From assembly GCA_965231165.1 (NCBI GenBank), contig OZ246421.1, positions 1,426,001 through 1,490,000 of the forward strand: a stretch of DNA of 64,000 bases. The letters are read 5' to 3'. The notes under the pieces are model-generated. The model ran no database searches. It saw only the letters and a program-made list of their open reading frames with translations, and was not told the DNA's origin. Shown here one piece after another: positions 46,378 to 54,997 of this stretch; position 1 is the first letter of the stretch; the number at the start of each line of letters is the position of its first letter. The stretch is from Micavibrio_C sp965231165 (lineage in GTDB: Bacteria > Pseudomonadota > Alphaproteobacteria > Micavibrionales > Micavibrionaceae). The position numbers and the translations under genes are program-made.

Positions 46378-46670
46378 TGTTTCCAGCCATCCGGCTTGAT
46401 CGTCGGCTTGGGTGCGGCAGATGTGTTTTCAGGTTTGGCTGTCATGCCCTGCGCAGCTTCATGCAGTTTTGCATTCTTCACGGCGATATCCAGCGCTTCA
46501 AATAACGGTTCGCCGACGTTCTTAAGGCGTTGAATGTCTTCGTGAGAAAACTGACGTGTGCGGTCACCGGTTGTCACGGCCTCAACGCCGCCCTGCGCGC
46601 CGAATGTAAATGTACGCGCCTTATGGGTCGTCACTGTTGCCCCGTCTGCTGTGACCTTGATTTCCGCCAT
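46374..46670 (-). CDS. Orphan small soluble protein, 98 aa
   Basis: Hydrophilic protein beginning MAEIKVTADG, with repeated Thr/Lys segments and a Pro-rich tail (APKPTIKPDGWKH). No membrane helix, cysteine or known motif. GGAG lies 6 nt before the ATG at 46670. It may be real given the good ribosome-binding site. Confidence 0.55.
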   Translation of the reverse strand: MAEIKVTADGATVTTHKARTFTFGAQGGVEAVTTGDRTRQFSHEDIQRLKNVGEPLFEALDIAVKNAKLHEAAQGMTAKPENTSAAPKPTIKPDGWKH

Positions 46671-46955
46671 GTTCAACTCCGTCTCTTTCCGTATTTCCCC
46701 TAATCTACGCTGGCTTGGTTAATAAAATGTAAATTTTCTATAACTTTGCCCCCTTCTCATTATTCCCCCTGTAATCGCAATTATTTCTTTGGTTATTACC
46801 AACTATCAACTCAACATTTTCCATTTTCACTTTTGTATTCGATTGCATTTATCCCCTCTGTCCGCATTCTTTTCCCAAACACCGTTTGCATAAGCTCCTT
46901 TTTTCGCTAATGTCCTTTTCTAATAATTAAAAATACTCTTACAGGGAGACTACGC
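46671..46955. other. Pyrimidine-rich intergenic region upstream of moxR
   Basis: 285 bp, clearly T/C-rich on the plus strand and AT-rich overall. It must hold the promoters of the orphan gene (minus) and of moxR (plus). I see no convincing promoter, repeat or RNA gene in it. Confidence 0.5.
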
Positions 46956-48074
46956 GTGTCACAGAATCCAACACAGCCATCTTTGAACAAGGACGAGGCC
47001 GCCAAGCTTATGGAACACGTCAAGTGGGCCTCGGAACGTCTGCGTAACGCGAAAAGCGAAATCGCCAAAGATGTGTGGAATCAGGATTACATGATCGAGA
47101 TGATCCTCGCCACGCTGGTTGCCGGTGGCAACGTGCTGGCCGAGGGCATGCCGGGTCTGGCGAAAACCCTGACCGTCAAAGCGGTCGCCCGTGCGAGCGG
47201 ACTTGATTTCAAACGCATTCAGTTCACACCTGATCTGCAGCCGATTGATCTGACCGGTTCAGAAGTTCTGAATAAACAAGACGGCACCTGGTCGTTCCGC
47301 CCCGGCCCGCTGTTCGGACAAATGATTTTGGCTGACGAAATCAACCGCGCCGGACAAAAGACGCAATCCGCGATGCTGGAAGCGATGGAAGAAAAACAAA
47401 TCACCGTCGACGGCACCACCCGCGTTCTGTCACGCCCGTTCCATGTGCTGGCGACGCAGAACCCGGTGGACCAGGACGGCACCTCGCCGTTGCCCGAAGC
47501 GCAGGCCGACCGTTTCATGACAAAACTGATCTTTACGTATCCCGACCGCGATGCCGATAAGAAAATCATGCTGTCCTCAAGCAGCACCGACACCAACATC
47601 GAGGAATTATTCTCGCTGCGCGATCAATTCAATGCCACAGGCCATGAACAATTCGACCTGTCGCGTCTGCCCGATGCCGACCGCCAGAGCCGTGTGCAGC
47701 AGGCATTCACCGCCCACGACCTGATCATCATGCAAAAGATCGCGCGCCATCTGCCTTTGTCGGAAAGCGTTACGAACACCGCTATTGACATCGTCCGTGC
47801 CCTGCGCCCTGAAAACAACGACGACAAATTCATCCAGAAGAACGTTAAATTCGGCCCATCACCGCGCGCGCTGATCGCTTTTGGACTGATGGCGAAAGCC
47901 AAGGCACTGATTGATGGCCGCATTGAAGACGGCCAACTTGCCCCGCGCAAGGATGACATTATCGACCTCATGGAACCTATCCTGCAACACCGCATGGCAC
48001 TGAGCTTCCAGAAAGACCGCAACGTGGAGTTCGCGCAGGTTTTCGACCACGTCCGCAACAAACTGAAATTATAA
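46956..48074 (+). CDS. MoxR-family AAA+ ATPase
   Basis: 372 aa. Walker A is GMPGLAKT, Walker B ILADEINRAGQKTQSAMLEAM, followed by the family ATQNPVDQDGTSPLPEAQADRF block and the C-terminal lid. Such ATPases act as chaperones for VWA and DUF58 proteins, and one is encoded at 54057. The start is GTG at 46956 with AGGGAGA upstream. First gene of the envelope cluster. Confidence 0.94.
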   Translation: MSQNPTQPSLNKDEAAKLMEHVKWASERLRNAKSEIAKDVWNQDYMIEMILATLVAGGNVLAEGMPGLAKTLTVKAVARASGLDFKRIQFTPDLQPIDLTGSEVLNKQDGTWSFRPGPLFGQMILADEINRAGQKTQSAMLEAMEEKQITVDGTTRVLSRPFHVLATQNPVDQDGTSPLPEAQADRFMTKLIFTYPDRDADKKIMLSSSSTDTNIEELFSLRDQFNATGHEQFDLSRLPDADRQSRVQQAFTAHDLIIMQKIARHLPLSESVTNTAIDIVRALRPENNDDKFIQKNVKFGPSPRALIAFGLMAKAKALIDGRIEDGQLAPRKDDIIDLMEPILQHRMALSFQKDRNVEFAQVFDHVRNKLKL

Positions 48075-48110
48075 TCAGCTTTTAAAACCAACTTAAGCAG
48101 GGAGCTTAAA

Positions 48111-48587
48111 ATGACCAGTAAAATAACACCTATGAAAACATTGCTCGCCGGGCTGGCGTTCACGATGGCCGGCGCCTTCAACGCCTATGCGCACATACCG
48201 GCCGAAGGTTCGGAACAGCATGAGCTGCTGAAGAATTTTAAAGATTTCATCATGCAGATGAAAAACAATACGGGCGGCTCCTGCTGCAATCTGGATGATG
48301 GCCGCGGAAACCTTGAAGAAAGAATGACAACAGACGGCCAGTATCAGGTCAAGATCACGCACGATCTGGCGGGTGTCCCGCTGGCAGAACCGAAATGGAT
48401 TGATATTCCTGAAACAGCCATCCTGACCGCCAAACATGCCAAAGCCGTGTGCGATCAACTGAATGAGGGTAAAACGCCCGAGGAGCAAGCGGCTTCCACC
48501 TGTAAGGCACCGCCATTCAATGTCCTGTGGGCCAATGCAAACCATCATGTGTATTGCTATTACCCGCGCCCGGACATCATGAACTAG
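48111..48587 (+). CDS. Exported SCCN-motif protein, 158 aa
   Basis: A signal peptide (MKTLLAGLAFTMAGAFNAYA-H, using the second Met or the whole N-terminus) precedes a small domain with the striking GGSCCNLDDGR segment. Further Cys are at AVCDQL, STCKAP and HVYCYY. It resembles small periplasmic proteins of unknown function seen in alphaproteobacteria; the role is unknown. GGGAG precedes the ATG. It lies 36 bp after moxR and is followed by a bidirectional terminator. Confidence 0.7.
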   Translation: MTSKITPMKTLLAGLAFTMAGAFNAYAHIPAEGSEQHELLKNFKDFIMQMKNNTGGSCCNLDDGRGNLEERMTTDGQYQVKITHDLAGVPLAEPKWIDIPETAILTAKHAKAVCDQLNEGKTPEEQAASTCKAPPFNVLWANANHHVYCYYPRPDIMN

Positions 48588-48605
48588 ATCGCGCCCGCGT
48601 ATTAC

Positions 48606-48636
48606 AAAAATCCCCGCCAGCGCGGGGATTTTTTTA
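48606..48636. terminator. Bidirectional rho-independent terminator
   Basis: AAAAATCCCCGC and GCGGGGATTTTT around a CAGC loop, with T-runs in both directions, between the convergent genes ending at 48587 and 48647. Confidence 0.9.
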
Positions 48637-48646
48637 TCGCCGGACA

Positions 48647-49435
48647 TTAACGCTTCATCTGTTCCAGCATTTGATGGATGGGGTCGACCTTGGCGTTTCC
48701 AGTGTAAGCGTAAATCACCATATTAATACCAGCGCGCAGCGCCATTTCACGTTCCCGCGTACCGGGCAGCACTGTTTTTCCCGCCCAGGCATCACCCCAG
48801 TTTCTGTCGCCGATGATCACTGAGCTGACGGACTCTGTGCCCTTCTCGCCCGGCACCTCTACCGAAATATCGCCATGGGCGGTGCTGCCCGGCAGGCCGG
48901 AGAGTCGATAGAATGTCTGCGTCAGGGTATGGTCCTGCGACAATGTGACAAGCGGTTTGATGTTGATGTCCGCCAGCACACGGCGCAGTGCGCGCTGGTC
49001 GCGCATACTGCCGCCCGCATCGCGCAGATCAAAAAGAATGACGCCGCCCTTATCAATATAACTCTGCACACGCTGGCGCGCCTTTGCAGAAAGCGGCTGC
49101 GCGTCAGGCGTGATCGGCCAGTACAGGAAACGGAAGAACGAAATATCGTCATTCTCAAGATCCAGCGCCACGACACCATCAACCTTGACGGCTGATTTTT
49201 TATTCAGCGCCACAGACAACGCGTCCATACCCGCTTGCGTATCGCTGTTGATCTGTCCTGAGGCCGTCCGAACATAGCCCAGATGAATCGCGTTCGTATG
49301 TTTAGGTGCCGTCGTCGATGATACAGGTGCCGATCCCGGTTCGGATGCCGTCGTTTGCGCTAAAGCAAAAGCGGGTGCCAGTGCCATCAGGGCGGGCAGC
49401 AAAAAAGAAGTCAAAGCCTGTCGTCTGGAAGTCAC
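48647..49435 (-). CDS. DUF4159-domain exported protein, stand-alone
   Basis: 262 aa. N-terminal signal peptide (SRRQALTSFLLPALMALAPAFALA-Q, in pieces), a Ser/Thr linker, then a DUF4159 domain at about 48-262: HLGYVRTASG, FFRFLYWPIT, GGVILFDLRDAGG, and the typical end ALRAGINMVIYAYTGN. DUF4159 is usually the C-terminal half of a roughly 900-aa membrane protein whose N-terminal half is encoded at 51942-54023. Here it is separate, on the opposite strand, with its own export signal. Confidence 0.85.
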   Translation of the reverse strand: MTSRRQALTSFLLPALMALAPAFALAQTTASEPGSAPVSSTTAPKHTNAIHLGYVRTASGQINSDTQAGMDALSVALNKKSAVKVDGVVALDLENDDISFFRFLYWPITPDAQPLSAKARQRVQSYIDKGGVILFDLRDAGGSMRDQRALRRVLADINIKPLVTLSQDHTLTQTFYRLSGLPGSTAHGDISVEVPGEKGTESVSSVIIGDRNWGDAWAGKTVLPGTREREMALRAGINMVIYAYTGNAKVDPIHQMLEQMKR

Positions 49436-49623
49436 GTCGTTAATCCCTGTTTTTTATGATTTATAGTGCCTTTATATTGCATAACACCCCCATGAATAAA
49501 CAGGAAAATCACACCTGCTGTTTTTATACGCGTAATAAAATTTCTGACCGTGAATCCAGTTGACATGCCCCCGGACGATTGTTAGCCATAATGTAATCAA
49601 ATAATGAATATACAGGGACTTCC

Positions 49624-51933
49624 ATGAGTTTTCGTCGCACCATCGCTTCGAACATAGCGGCTGCCGCCTTTGCTTTAAGTGCGGCGCAGGGCGTATCTGC
49701 GCAAGCAGAAACGCCTGCGGCGCCAACGCTGCAAGATGCCAACGCCCGCGCACAGGTCATCGAGAAAAATTCCTATACTGAATTCAATCCCCCTTTTCAT
49801 CCGGGTGTGCTGGGGGGCATGGGCGTGCTTTATGCCGCGTTCTGCCTGATGATGTGGCGGCGCGGTGTGAAGGGCAATCTGCCGCGTCTGTTTGCCGGTG
49901 CCGTCATCATGTACGGCATGGCCAACCACCAGCGCGTCGATGAACAACGTGAAAAGCTGCCGACAGAAACGCTGATCGTTGTCGATGAAAGCCCGAGCCA
50001 GTCACTGGGCGAACGCACAGCTACGACAAACGCCGCACATGATATATTAAATAGTCTGCTGTCCACTCACAACAACGTGAATGTACGCCTTGTCCGTGTG
50101 GGCGGTGAAAAGGATGGCGTGGCCGCTGACGGCACTCGCATCCTGGGCAGCATCGATGAAGCCTTGAGCGATGTGCCGCGCCATCGTCTGGGCGGCGTGT
50201 TTATTCTTTCCGACGGACAGATTCACGACCAGATCGCAGAGCACTACACTCTGGGCGAAGGTGTGCCCGTGCATGCGCTGATTTCCGGCAAAGAGGGCGA
50301 GTATGACCGCCGCGTCGCCCTTGAAGAGGCGCCGCATTTCGGCCTCGTGAACAAGAAACAGGACATCAAATTCATTGTGTCCGATGAAGGGGCCGTACCG
50401 GACAGCACAGGGAAGATCAGCGTTTCCATCCATCAGGATGGCAAGCTGTCGGCGACGCAGATGGTGACACCGGGAGAAACCGCGACCGTTAGTGTTGATA
50501 TCGGCCATGCGGGGCCAAATATAATCGAAATCAAGACCGATGCGGTCAACGGCGAGACCACCGACGTCAATAACCGCGTTGTGGCGTCAATCGAAGGCAT
50601 CCATGAGAAGCTGAGCGTACTGATCGTGACCGGCGCACCCAACCCGAACACGCGGATGTGGCGCAGCCTGCTGAAATCCGATCCCGATGTTGATCCGATA
50701 CATATCGTCATCCAGCGCTATCCGGAACAGGTTGACGATACGCCGCGCGAGGAAATGGCGATGAGACCGTTCCCGATGAACGAGGTGTTCTCTGAAAACC
50801 TGGGCAAGTTCAATCTGGTTATTCTCGATAGTTATGAGAACCGCTATCTGCTGCCCAATTCCTACCTTTCCAACATTACAAAATACGTACAGAACGGCGG
50901 CGCGCTGCTGGTGGCGTCCGGTTCTGAATATGCGGGCCATGGCAGTATCTATAAAACGCCGCTTGGGGCAATCCTGCCCGCCGCGCCATCGGGCCAGATT
51001 ACGGAACGTACTTTTGTCCCACGCATCAGCGAACGCGGGCATCGTCATCCCGTGACACGCGGCCTTGCGGGCGGTAATCCCCCCGGTGATACGCAACAGC
51101 AACCGTCATGGGGACCATGGTTCCGTTCCGTCGATGTTCTGACGGCCACGGGCGAGGCCGTCATGGAAGGTGCCGACAAGAAGCCGCTGCTCATCCTGAG
51201 CCATCAGGAAAAAGGCCGCGTGGCGATGCTGAATTCCGACAATGTGTGGCGGTGGGACAGCGCGTATGAGAATAACGGCCCCTATTCATCGCTGCTACTG
51301 CAGACAGCGCACTGGTTGATGAAAAACCCGGTGCTGGAAGAAGAAGCACTGAAAATCACCCGGCAGCAAAAAGAACTGGTGATCGAACAGCAGACCATGG
51401 CCGATAAAAGCACCCCTGTCACCTTGCACACGCCCTCGGGCAAGAAAATTGAAGCCACCCCCGAAGCCGGTACGCCGGGCATCTGGCGCACACGTTTGCC
51501 CGCAAACGAGATGGGTCTGTATAGCGTCGAACAGGGCGGTGCTTATCCGCGTGTCGCGTTTATCAATGTCGGCCCCGCCAATGCCCGCGAATTCGTCCAT
51601 ACCGTATCGACCCTCGATCCGCTGAAGCCGCTGGTAAACCGCACAGGCGGCCTGATTACACGAATGACCGATCAGGCCGGGGACATGAACATACCGAAGC
51701 TTCAAGCCGTACATCCCGGCGGCAAAGAGGTAAGCATCTCCGACCCCAGCGAAATGCGCATACGCATGACCGATGCCAGCATACTGCGCGGCATCGACAG
51801 AAAACAGGTCATCGATAACAGCTGGCTCGCGGGCTTGCTGGCGCTCTCCATGGCGGCGGCTTTTATCCAGCAATCGGGGAAAAATCCCTTCAAACGCAAG
51901 ACGCCGCCCGCACCCGGCGGCCCCGCGCTATAG
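49624..51933 (+). CDS. Large membrane protein with VWA-like and glutamine-amidotransferase-like regions
   Basis: 769 aa. Signal-like N-terminus (to about 27), a membrane helix at about 62-80 and another at 90-105. A VWA-like domain follows with DESPS as MIDAS (VVDESPSQS) and a FILSDGQIHD strand. The region around 395-470 (NLVILDSYENRYLLP, VQNGGALLVASGSEY) resembles class I amidotransferase-like folds, probably without activity. One C-terminal helix (about 735-752). This composition matches the roughly 700-aa partner of DUF58/DUF4159 proteins in alphaproteobacterial clusters. Good ribosome-binding site AGGGA. Confidence 0.8.
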   Translation: MSFRRTIASNIAAAAFALSAAQGVSAQAETPAAPTLQDANARAQVIEKNSYTEFNPPFHPGVLGGMGVLYAAFCLMMWRRGVKGNLPRLFAGAVIMYGMANHQRVDEQREKLPTETLIVVDESPSQSLGERTATTNAAHDILNSLLSTHNNVNVRLVRVGGEKDGVAADGTRILGSIDEALSDVPRHRLGGVFILSDGQIHDQIAEHYTLGEGVPVHALISGKEGEYDRRVALEEAPHFGLVNKKQDIKFIVSDEGAVPDSTGKISVSIHQDGKLSATQMVTPGETATVSVDIGHAGPNIIEIKTDAVNGETTDVNNRVVASIEGIHEKLSVLIVTGAPNPNTRMWRSLLKSDPDVDPIHIVIQRYPEQVDDTPREEMAMRPFPMNEVFSENLGKFNLVILDSYENRYLLPNSYLSNITKYVQNGGALLVASGSEYAGHGSIYKTPLGAILPAAPSGQITERTFVPRISERGHRHPVTRGLAGGNPPGDTQQQPSWGPWFRSVDVLTATGEAVMEGADKKPLLILSHQEKGRVAMLNSDNVWRWDSAYENNGPYSSLLLQTAHWLMKNPVLEEEALKITRQQKELVIEQQTMADKSTPVTLHTPSGKKIEATPEAGTPGIWRTRLPANEMGLYSVEQGGAYPRVAFINVGPANAREFVHTVSTLDPLKPLVNRTGGLITRMTDQAGDMNIPKLQAVHPGGKEVSISDPSEMRIRMTDASILRGIDRKQVIDNSWLAGLLALSMAAAFIQQSGKNPFKRKTPPAPGGPAL

Positions 51934-51941
51934 GACCGAAC

Positions 51942-54023
51942 ATGAATCAGGATAAAAACACATCGTCGATCAAGGGACGTTACAAACTGGCCGCCGGTGT
52001 CGCAGCCGTCGCCACGCCTGCCGCCGCGCAAGCGGCCTCTATCGGCGCTTTAAGTTTAAGCCTATCGCCATGGATGCTTTTGTCGGTGCCTGCCGTCGTG
52101 GGCCTGTGGTGGCTGATGAAAAGCATACCAAAACAGCCCGTGCGCCAGATATTCCCTGGAATCACGCTGCTTTATAATCTGAAATCCGAAGAGCAGACGC
52201 CCACACGCATGCCGTGGTGGCAATATATCCCGATCACACTGGCCGCTGCCGCCGTGGTCGGCGCGCTGGCCAAGCCAGAATGGAATCCCGAAGCTCCTCT
52301 TGAGGGTAGCGGCCCCGTCACGCAGTTAATCGACAATGGCTGGCCTTCGGCACGCAACTGGAATGCCCGCACCGATTCAGCGAACCACCTGATTGACCGC
52401 GCCGAACGCGCTCAACGCAGCGTGATTATTGTGCCGACGGCCGCGCCGGATGATGGCAGCCCCCTGCGCGCCATAGGCCCGATCAGCGCTGGCGAAGCGC
52501 GCCAGGTTATCAAGGACATGAAGCCGCACCCCTGGCCTGTTGATCGTGCCGCCGCCCTGCAAGCCCTGACAGCATTGGGAACAACTGAGAAAGGTTCTGT
52601 TTTCTGGCTGAGCGACGGGCTGCACGATGAGAATGCCGCACCGCTGGCGGAGAAATTGAAAGAATTCGGCAAACTCACCGTGATTGAAGATGACAAATCC
52701 ATCGCACCGCGCCTGATCGATCAACCCGCAGGCAGCAGCGAAAATCTGACCGTCACCGTACGCCGCACACAGACAGGCAGCGAAGAAACCGTGCCGCTGA
52801 CCGCCGTGGATGAAGCAGGGCAACCGCTTTATCAGGTCACGGCAACCTTCAAGGTTGGCGAAGACAAGGCCGATGCCGTTTTCAAACTGCCCAGCGAGAT
52901 CGGCAATCAGGTCACGAGCATCACGATCGAGGGCGATAATACGGCCGGTGCGCGTGTTCTTCTCGATGAACGTTTCCGCCGCCGCCCTGTCGGATTAATT
53001 CAATCGGGCAAAACCGATGGCGCACCATCTCTACTGAACGAATCAGATTATCTGCAACACGCCATGGGGCCTTATGTCGATCTGCATCAGGGTAGCATTG
53101 ACGATTTGCTGAATCGCAAACTCGCCGTCATCGTCATGGCCGATTCCGTCAGCGTCGGCAACGCGCAGAACAAACAACTGGAAGAATGGGTACGCGCGGG
53201 CGGCACCTTGCTGCGCTTTGCAGGCCCGCGCCTTGCCGAACAACCTATAACCACCGAAGATCCGCTACTGCCGCTAAAACTGCGCCAGGGATCGCGCACG
53301 CTGGGCGGCAACGTATCGGGCGGCAAGGAGGGTAAACTGGCCCCCTTTGCGGACACATCACCCTTCGCAGGCATTGCGCTGCCGGACAATGTCAACATCA
53401 AGCAGCAGGTATTGCCGCAACCGGGCATGGACAATGACGGCAACACCTGGGCGCGCCTGCAAGACGGTACGCCGCTGGTCACCGCCGGCAAGCACGGCGC
53501 TGGCCAGATCGTTCTGGTGCACACGACCGCCGACCCGCGCTGGGCCGACATTGCCTATTCCGGACTGTTCGTTGATATGCTGCGCGCCGTTGTCACAAGC
53601 AGTCAGGGCGTGGCCAATCAACTGGAGGGCGGTGAAATATCCCTGCCCCCGGTCAAGATCATGGATGGCGAAGGCCGCATGACCACGCCGTCCCCTGCCG
53701 TGCGTCCGCTCACCGCACAGGCCATCGCCGATCACAATGTCAGCCCGCAACACCCGCCGGGCTTCTACGGCAATGAAAGCGTGAAGCAGGCGCACAACCT
53801 GTCCGGTGCCGTCGCGGAACTGAAACCGCTTGCGGCACTAGCTGATGGCATCGTACGCAAGACTTACGAGGCCGGAAAGAAGGATACGGACATGACCGGC
53901 TATATGTGGGCTGGCGCTTTGGCTTTCCTGCTGCTGGATATGGGCATCATGCTGTGGCAGCGCCGTGGCTCCCGTTCCACCCCGAAGAAAACACGCACAA
54001 CCACGCCCACACCGGATAACTAA
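51942..54023 (+). CDS. BatA N-terminal-domain membrane protein, lacking its DUF4159 half
   Basis: 693 aa. BatA-like double-helix start: SPWMLLSVPAVVGLWWLMKS at about 43-60 and a second helix near 90-108 with KPEWNP after it. The centre carries a degenerate VWA-like region and an amidotransferase-like stretch (AGGTLLRFAGPRLAEQ), DPLLPLKLRQGSRTLGG, and SPFAGIALPD, as in alphaproteobacterial DUF4159 proteins. After a C-terminal helix (about 650-670) it ends in a Thr/Pro/Lys tail, where the DUF4159 domain would normally start. That domain is encoded separately at 48647-49435. Confidence 0.82.
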   Translation: MNQDKNTSSIKGRYKLAAGVAAVATPAAAQAASIGALSLSLSPWMLLSVPAVVGLWWLMKSIPKQPVRQIFPGITLLYNLKSEEQTPTRMPWWQYIPITLAAAAVVGALAKPEWNPEAPLEGSGPVTQLIDNGWPSARNWNARTDSANHLIDRAERAQRSVIIVPTAAPDDGSPLRAIGPISAGEARQVIKDMKPHPWPVDRAAALQALTALGTTEKGSVFWLSDGLHDENAAPLAEKLKEFGKLTVIEDDKSIAPRLIDQPAGSSENLTVTVRRTQTGSEETVPLTAVDEAGQPLYQVTATFKVGEDKADAVFKLPSEIGNQVTSITIEGDNTAGARVLLDERFRRRPVGLIQSGKTDGAPSLLNESDYLQHAMGPYVDLHQGSIDDLLNRKLAVIVMADSVSVGNAQNKQLEEWVRAGGTLLRFAGPRLAEQPITTEDPLLPLKLRQGSRTLGGNVSGGKEGKLAPFADTSPFAGIALPDNVNIKQQVLPQPGMDNDGNTWARLQDGTPLVTAGKHGAGQIVLVHTTADPRWADIAYSGLFVDMLRAVVTSSQGVANQLEGGEISLPPVKIMDGEGRMTTPSPAVRPLTAQAIADHNVSPQHPPGFYGNESVKQAHNLSGAVAELKPLAALADGIVRKTYEAGKKDTDMTGYMWAGALAFLLLDMGIMLWQRRGSRSTPKKTRTTTPTPDN

Positions 54024-54056
54024 GAAGAAAAACAGGGAATTTTGAAATTGGGTATC

Positions 54057-54977
54057 ATGGACACAAAACTGGGCAAACTTTTTGGCCTGCTGGCGAAGGC
54101 GGACGAAGTGCGCCGCGAACTGCCGCTGCATCTGCGCCCGGAAATTGATGATATTAGCAAGGGCCTGCCGCAATACGGGCCACGATTTCTGCGCCGGAAA
54201 GGTCCGGGAACGCAACTTTTCGATATCCGGGAATACGACCCCAGTTCCGATGATCCGCGCAGCATTCATGCCAAGCATTCACGCAAGCGCGACAAATTGA
54301 TGGTCGTGGAAAAAGAAGCCGAAATCCACCATCATTTTTACATGTGGCGCGATGCCAGCGCCTCGATGGACTGGAAATCGGAAAAGGCTCCCTACACACC
54401 CAAAGATGCCGCCGAAATCATGATGCTGGCGCTGGCGAAGCATTTCACCAAAAATCAGGAAAAGACAGGCTTGATCGAGAGCGGTGCGCTGAGCGGCACT
54501 GGCAACGCTGCCGAATGGCTGGCCACACAGTTGGGCCGCATCGATTCAACCCACGATGCGCCGCAACTGGAGAAAAAACTCGTCCTGGACAGCTCGGCCC
54601 TGCTATTCAGCGATTTTCTCGGCGATCCGCAAAGGCTATCAGACACGCTGGATTTACTGCAGGCCCGCCGCATCTCGGGCTGGGTCTTTATGATGGAAGA
54701 CCCGCAAATTTTTGATTTCAGTTTTAAAGGCGACACTTTGTTTGAAGGGCTGGAAGGCGAACAGGAAATAAAATTCGATAAGGCTGACAGCCCGTCACTG
54801 CGCAAAAACTATCAGTTGGCGCTTAAAGAGCGCATCACATTGATTGAACAGATCGCCACAGACAAAGGGTTCGCCTTTATTCTGCAACGCACGGACGAAC
54901 CGCTGCATCTCGGATTGCAGGCCATGTACGGAATGGCGCCCAACGTACCCGCCAGTGTGCAAAAACTCGGGCTTTGA
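54057..54977 (+). CDS. DUF58 protein (VWA-like)
   Basis: About 306 aa. The DUF58 signature FDIREYDPSSDDPRSIH and RKRDKLMVVEKEAE precedes a MIDAS-type RDASASMDW. These proteins pair with MoxR ATPases, here at 46956. A TTG at 54042 preceded by GGGA is an alternative start. No membrane segment. It lies 20 bp before the next gene. Confidence 0.9.
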   Translation: MDTKLGKLFGLLAKADEVRRELPLHLRPEIDDISKGLPQYGPRFLRRKGPGTQLFDIREYDPSSDDPRSIHAKHSRKRDKLMVVEKEAEIHHHFYMWRDASASMDWKSEKAPYTPKDAAEIMMLALAKHFTKNQEKTGLIESGALSGTGNAAEWLATQLGRIDSTHDAPQLEKKLVLDSSALLFSDFLGDPQRLSDTLDLLQARRISGWVFMMEDPQIFDFSFKGDTLFEGLEGEQEIKFDKADSPSLRKNYQLALKERITLIEQIATDKGFAFILQRTDEPLHLGLQAMYGMAPNVPASVQKLGL

Positions 54978-54997
54978 TATAAACGGAAGCAAATGAC

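Noticed and set aside
49560..49592. Promoter candidate TTGACA with CATAAT before the 769-aa gene
   Set aside because: The spacer is 21 bp, too long for sigma70; no better -10 at 16-18 bp.
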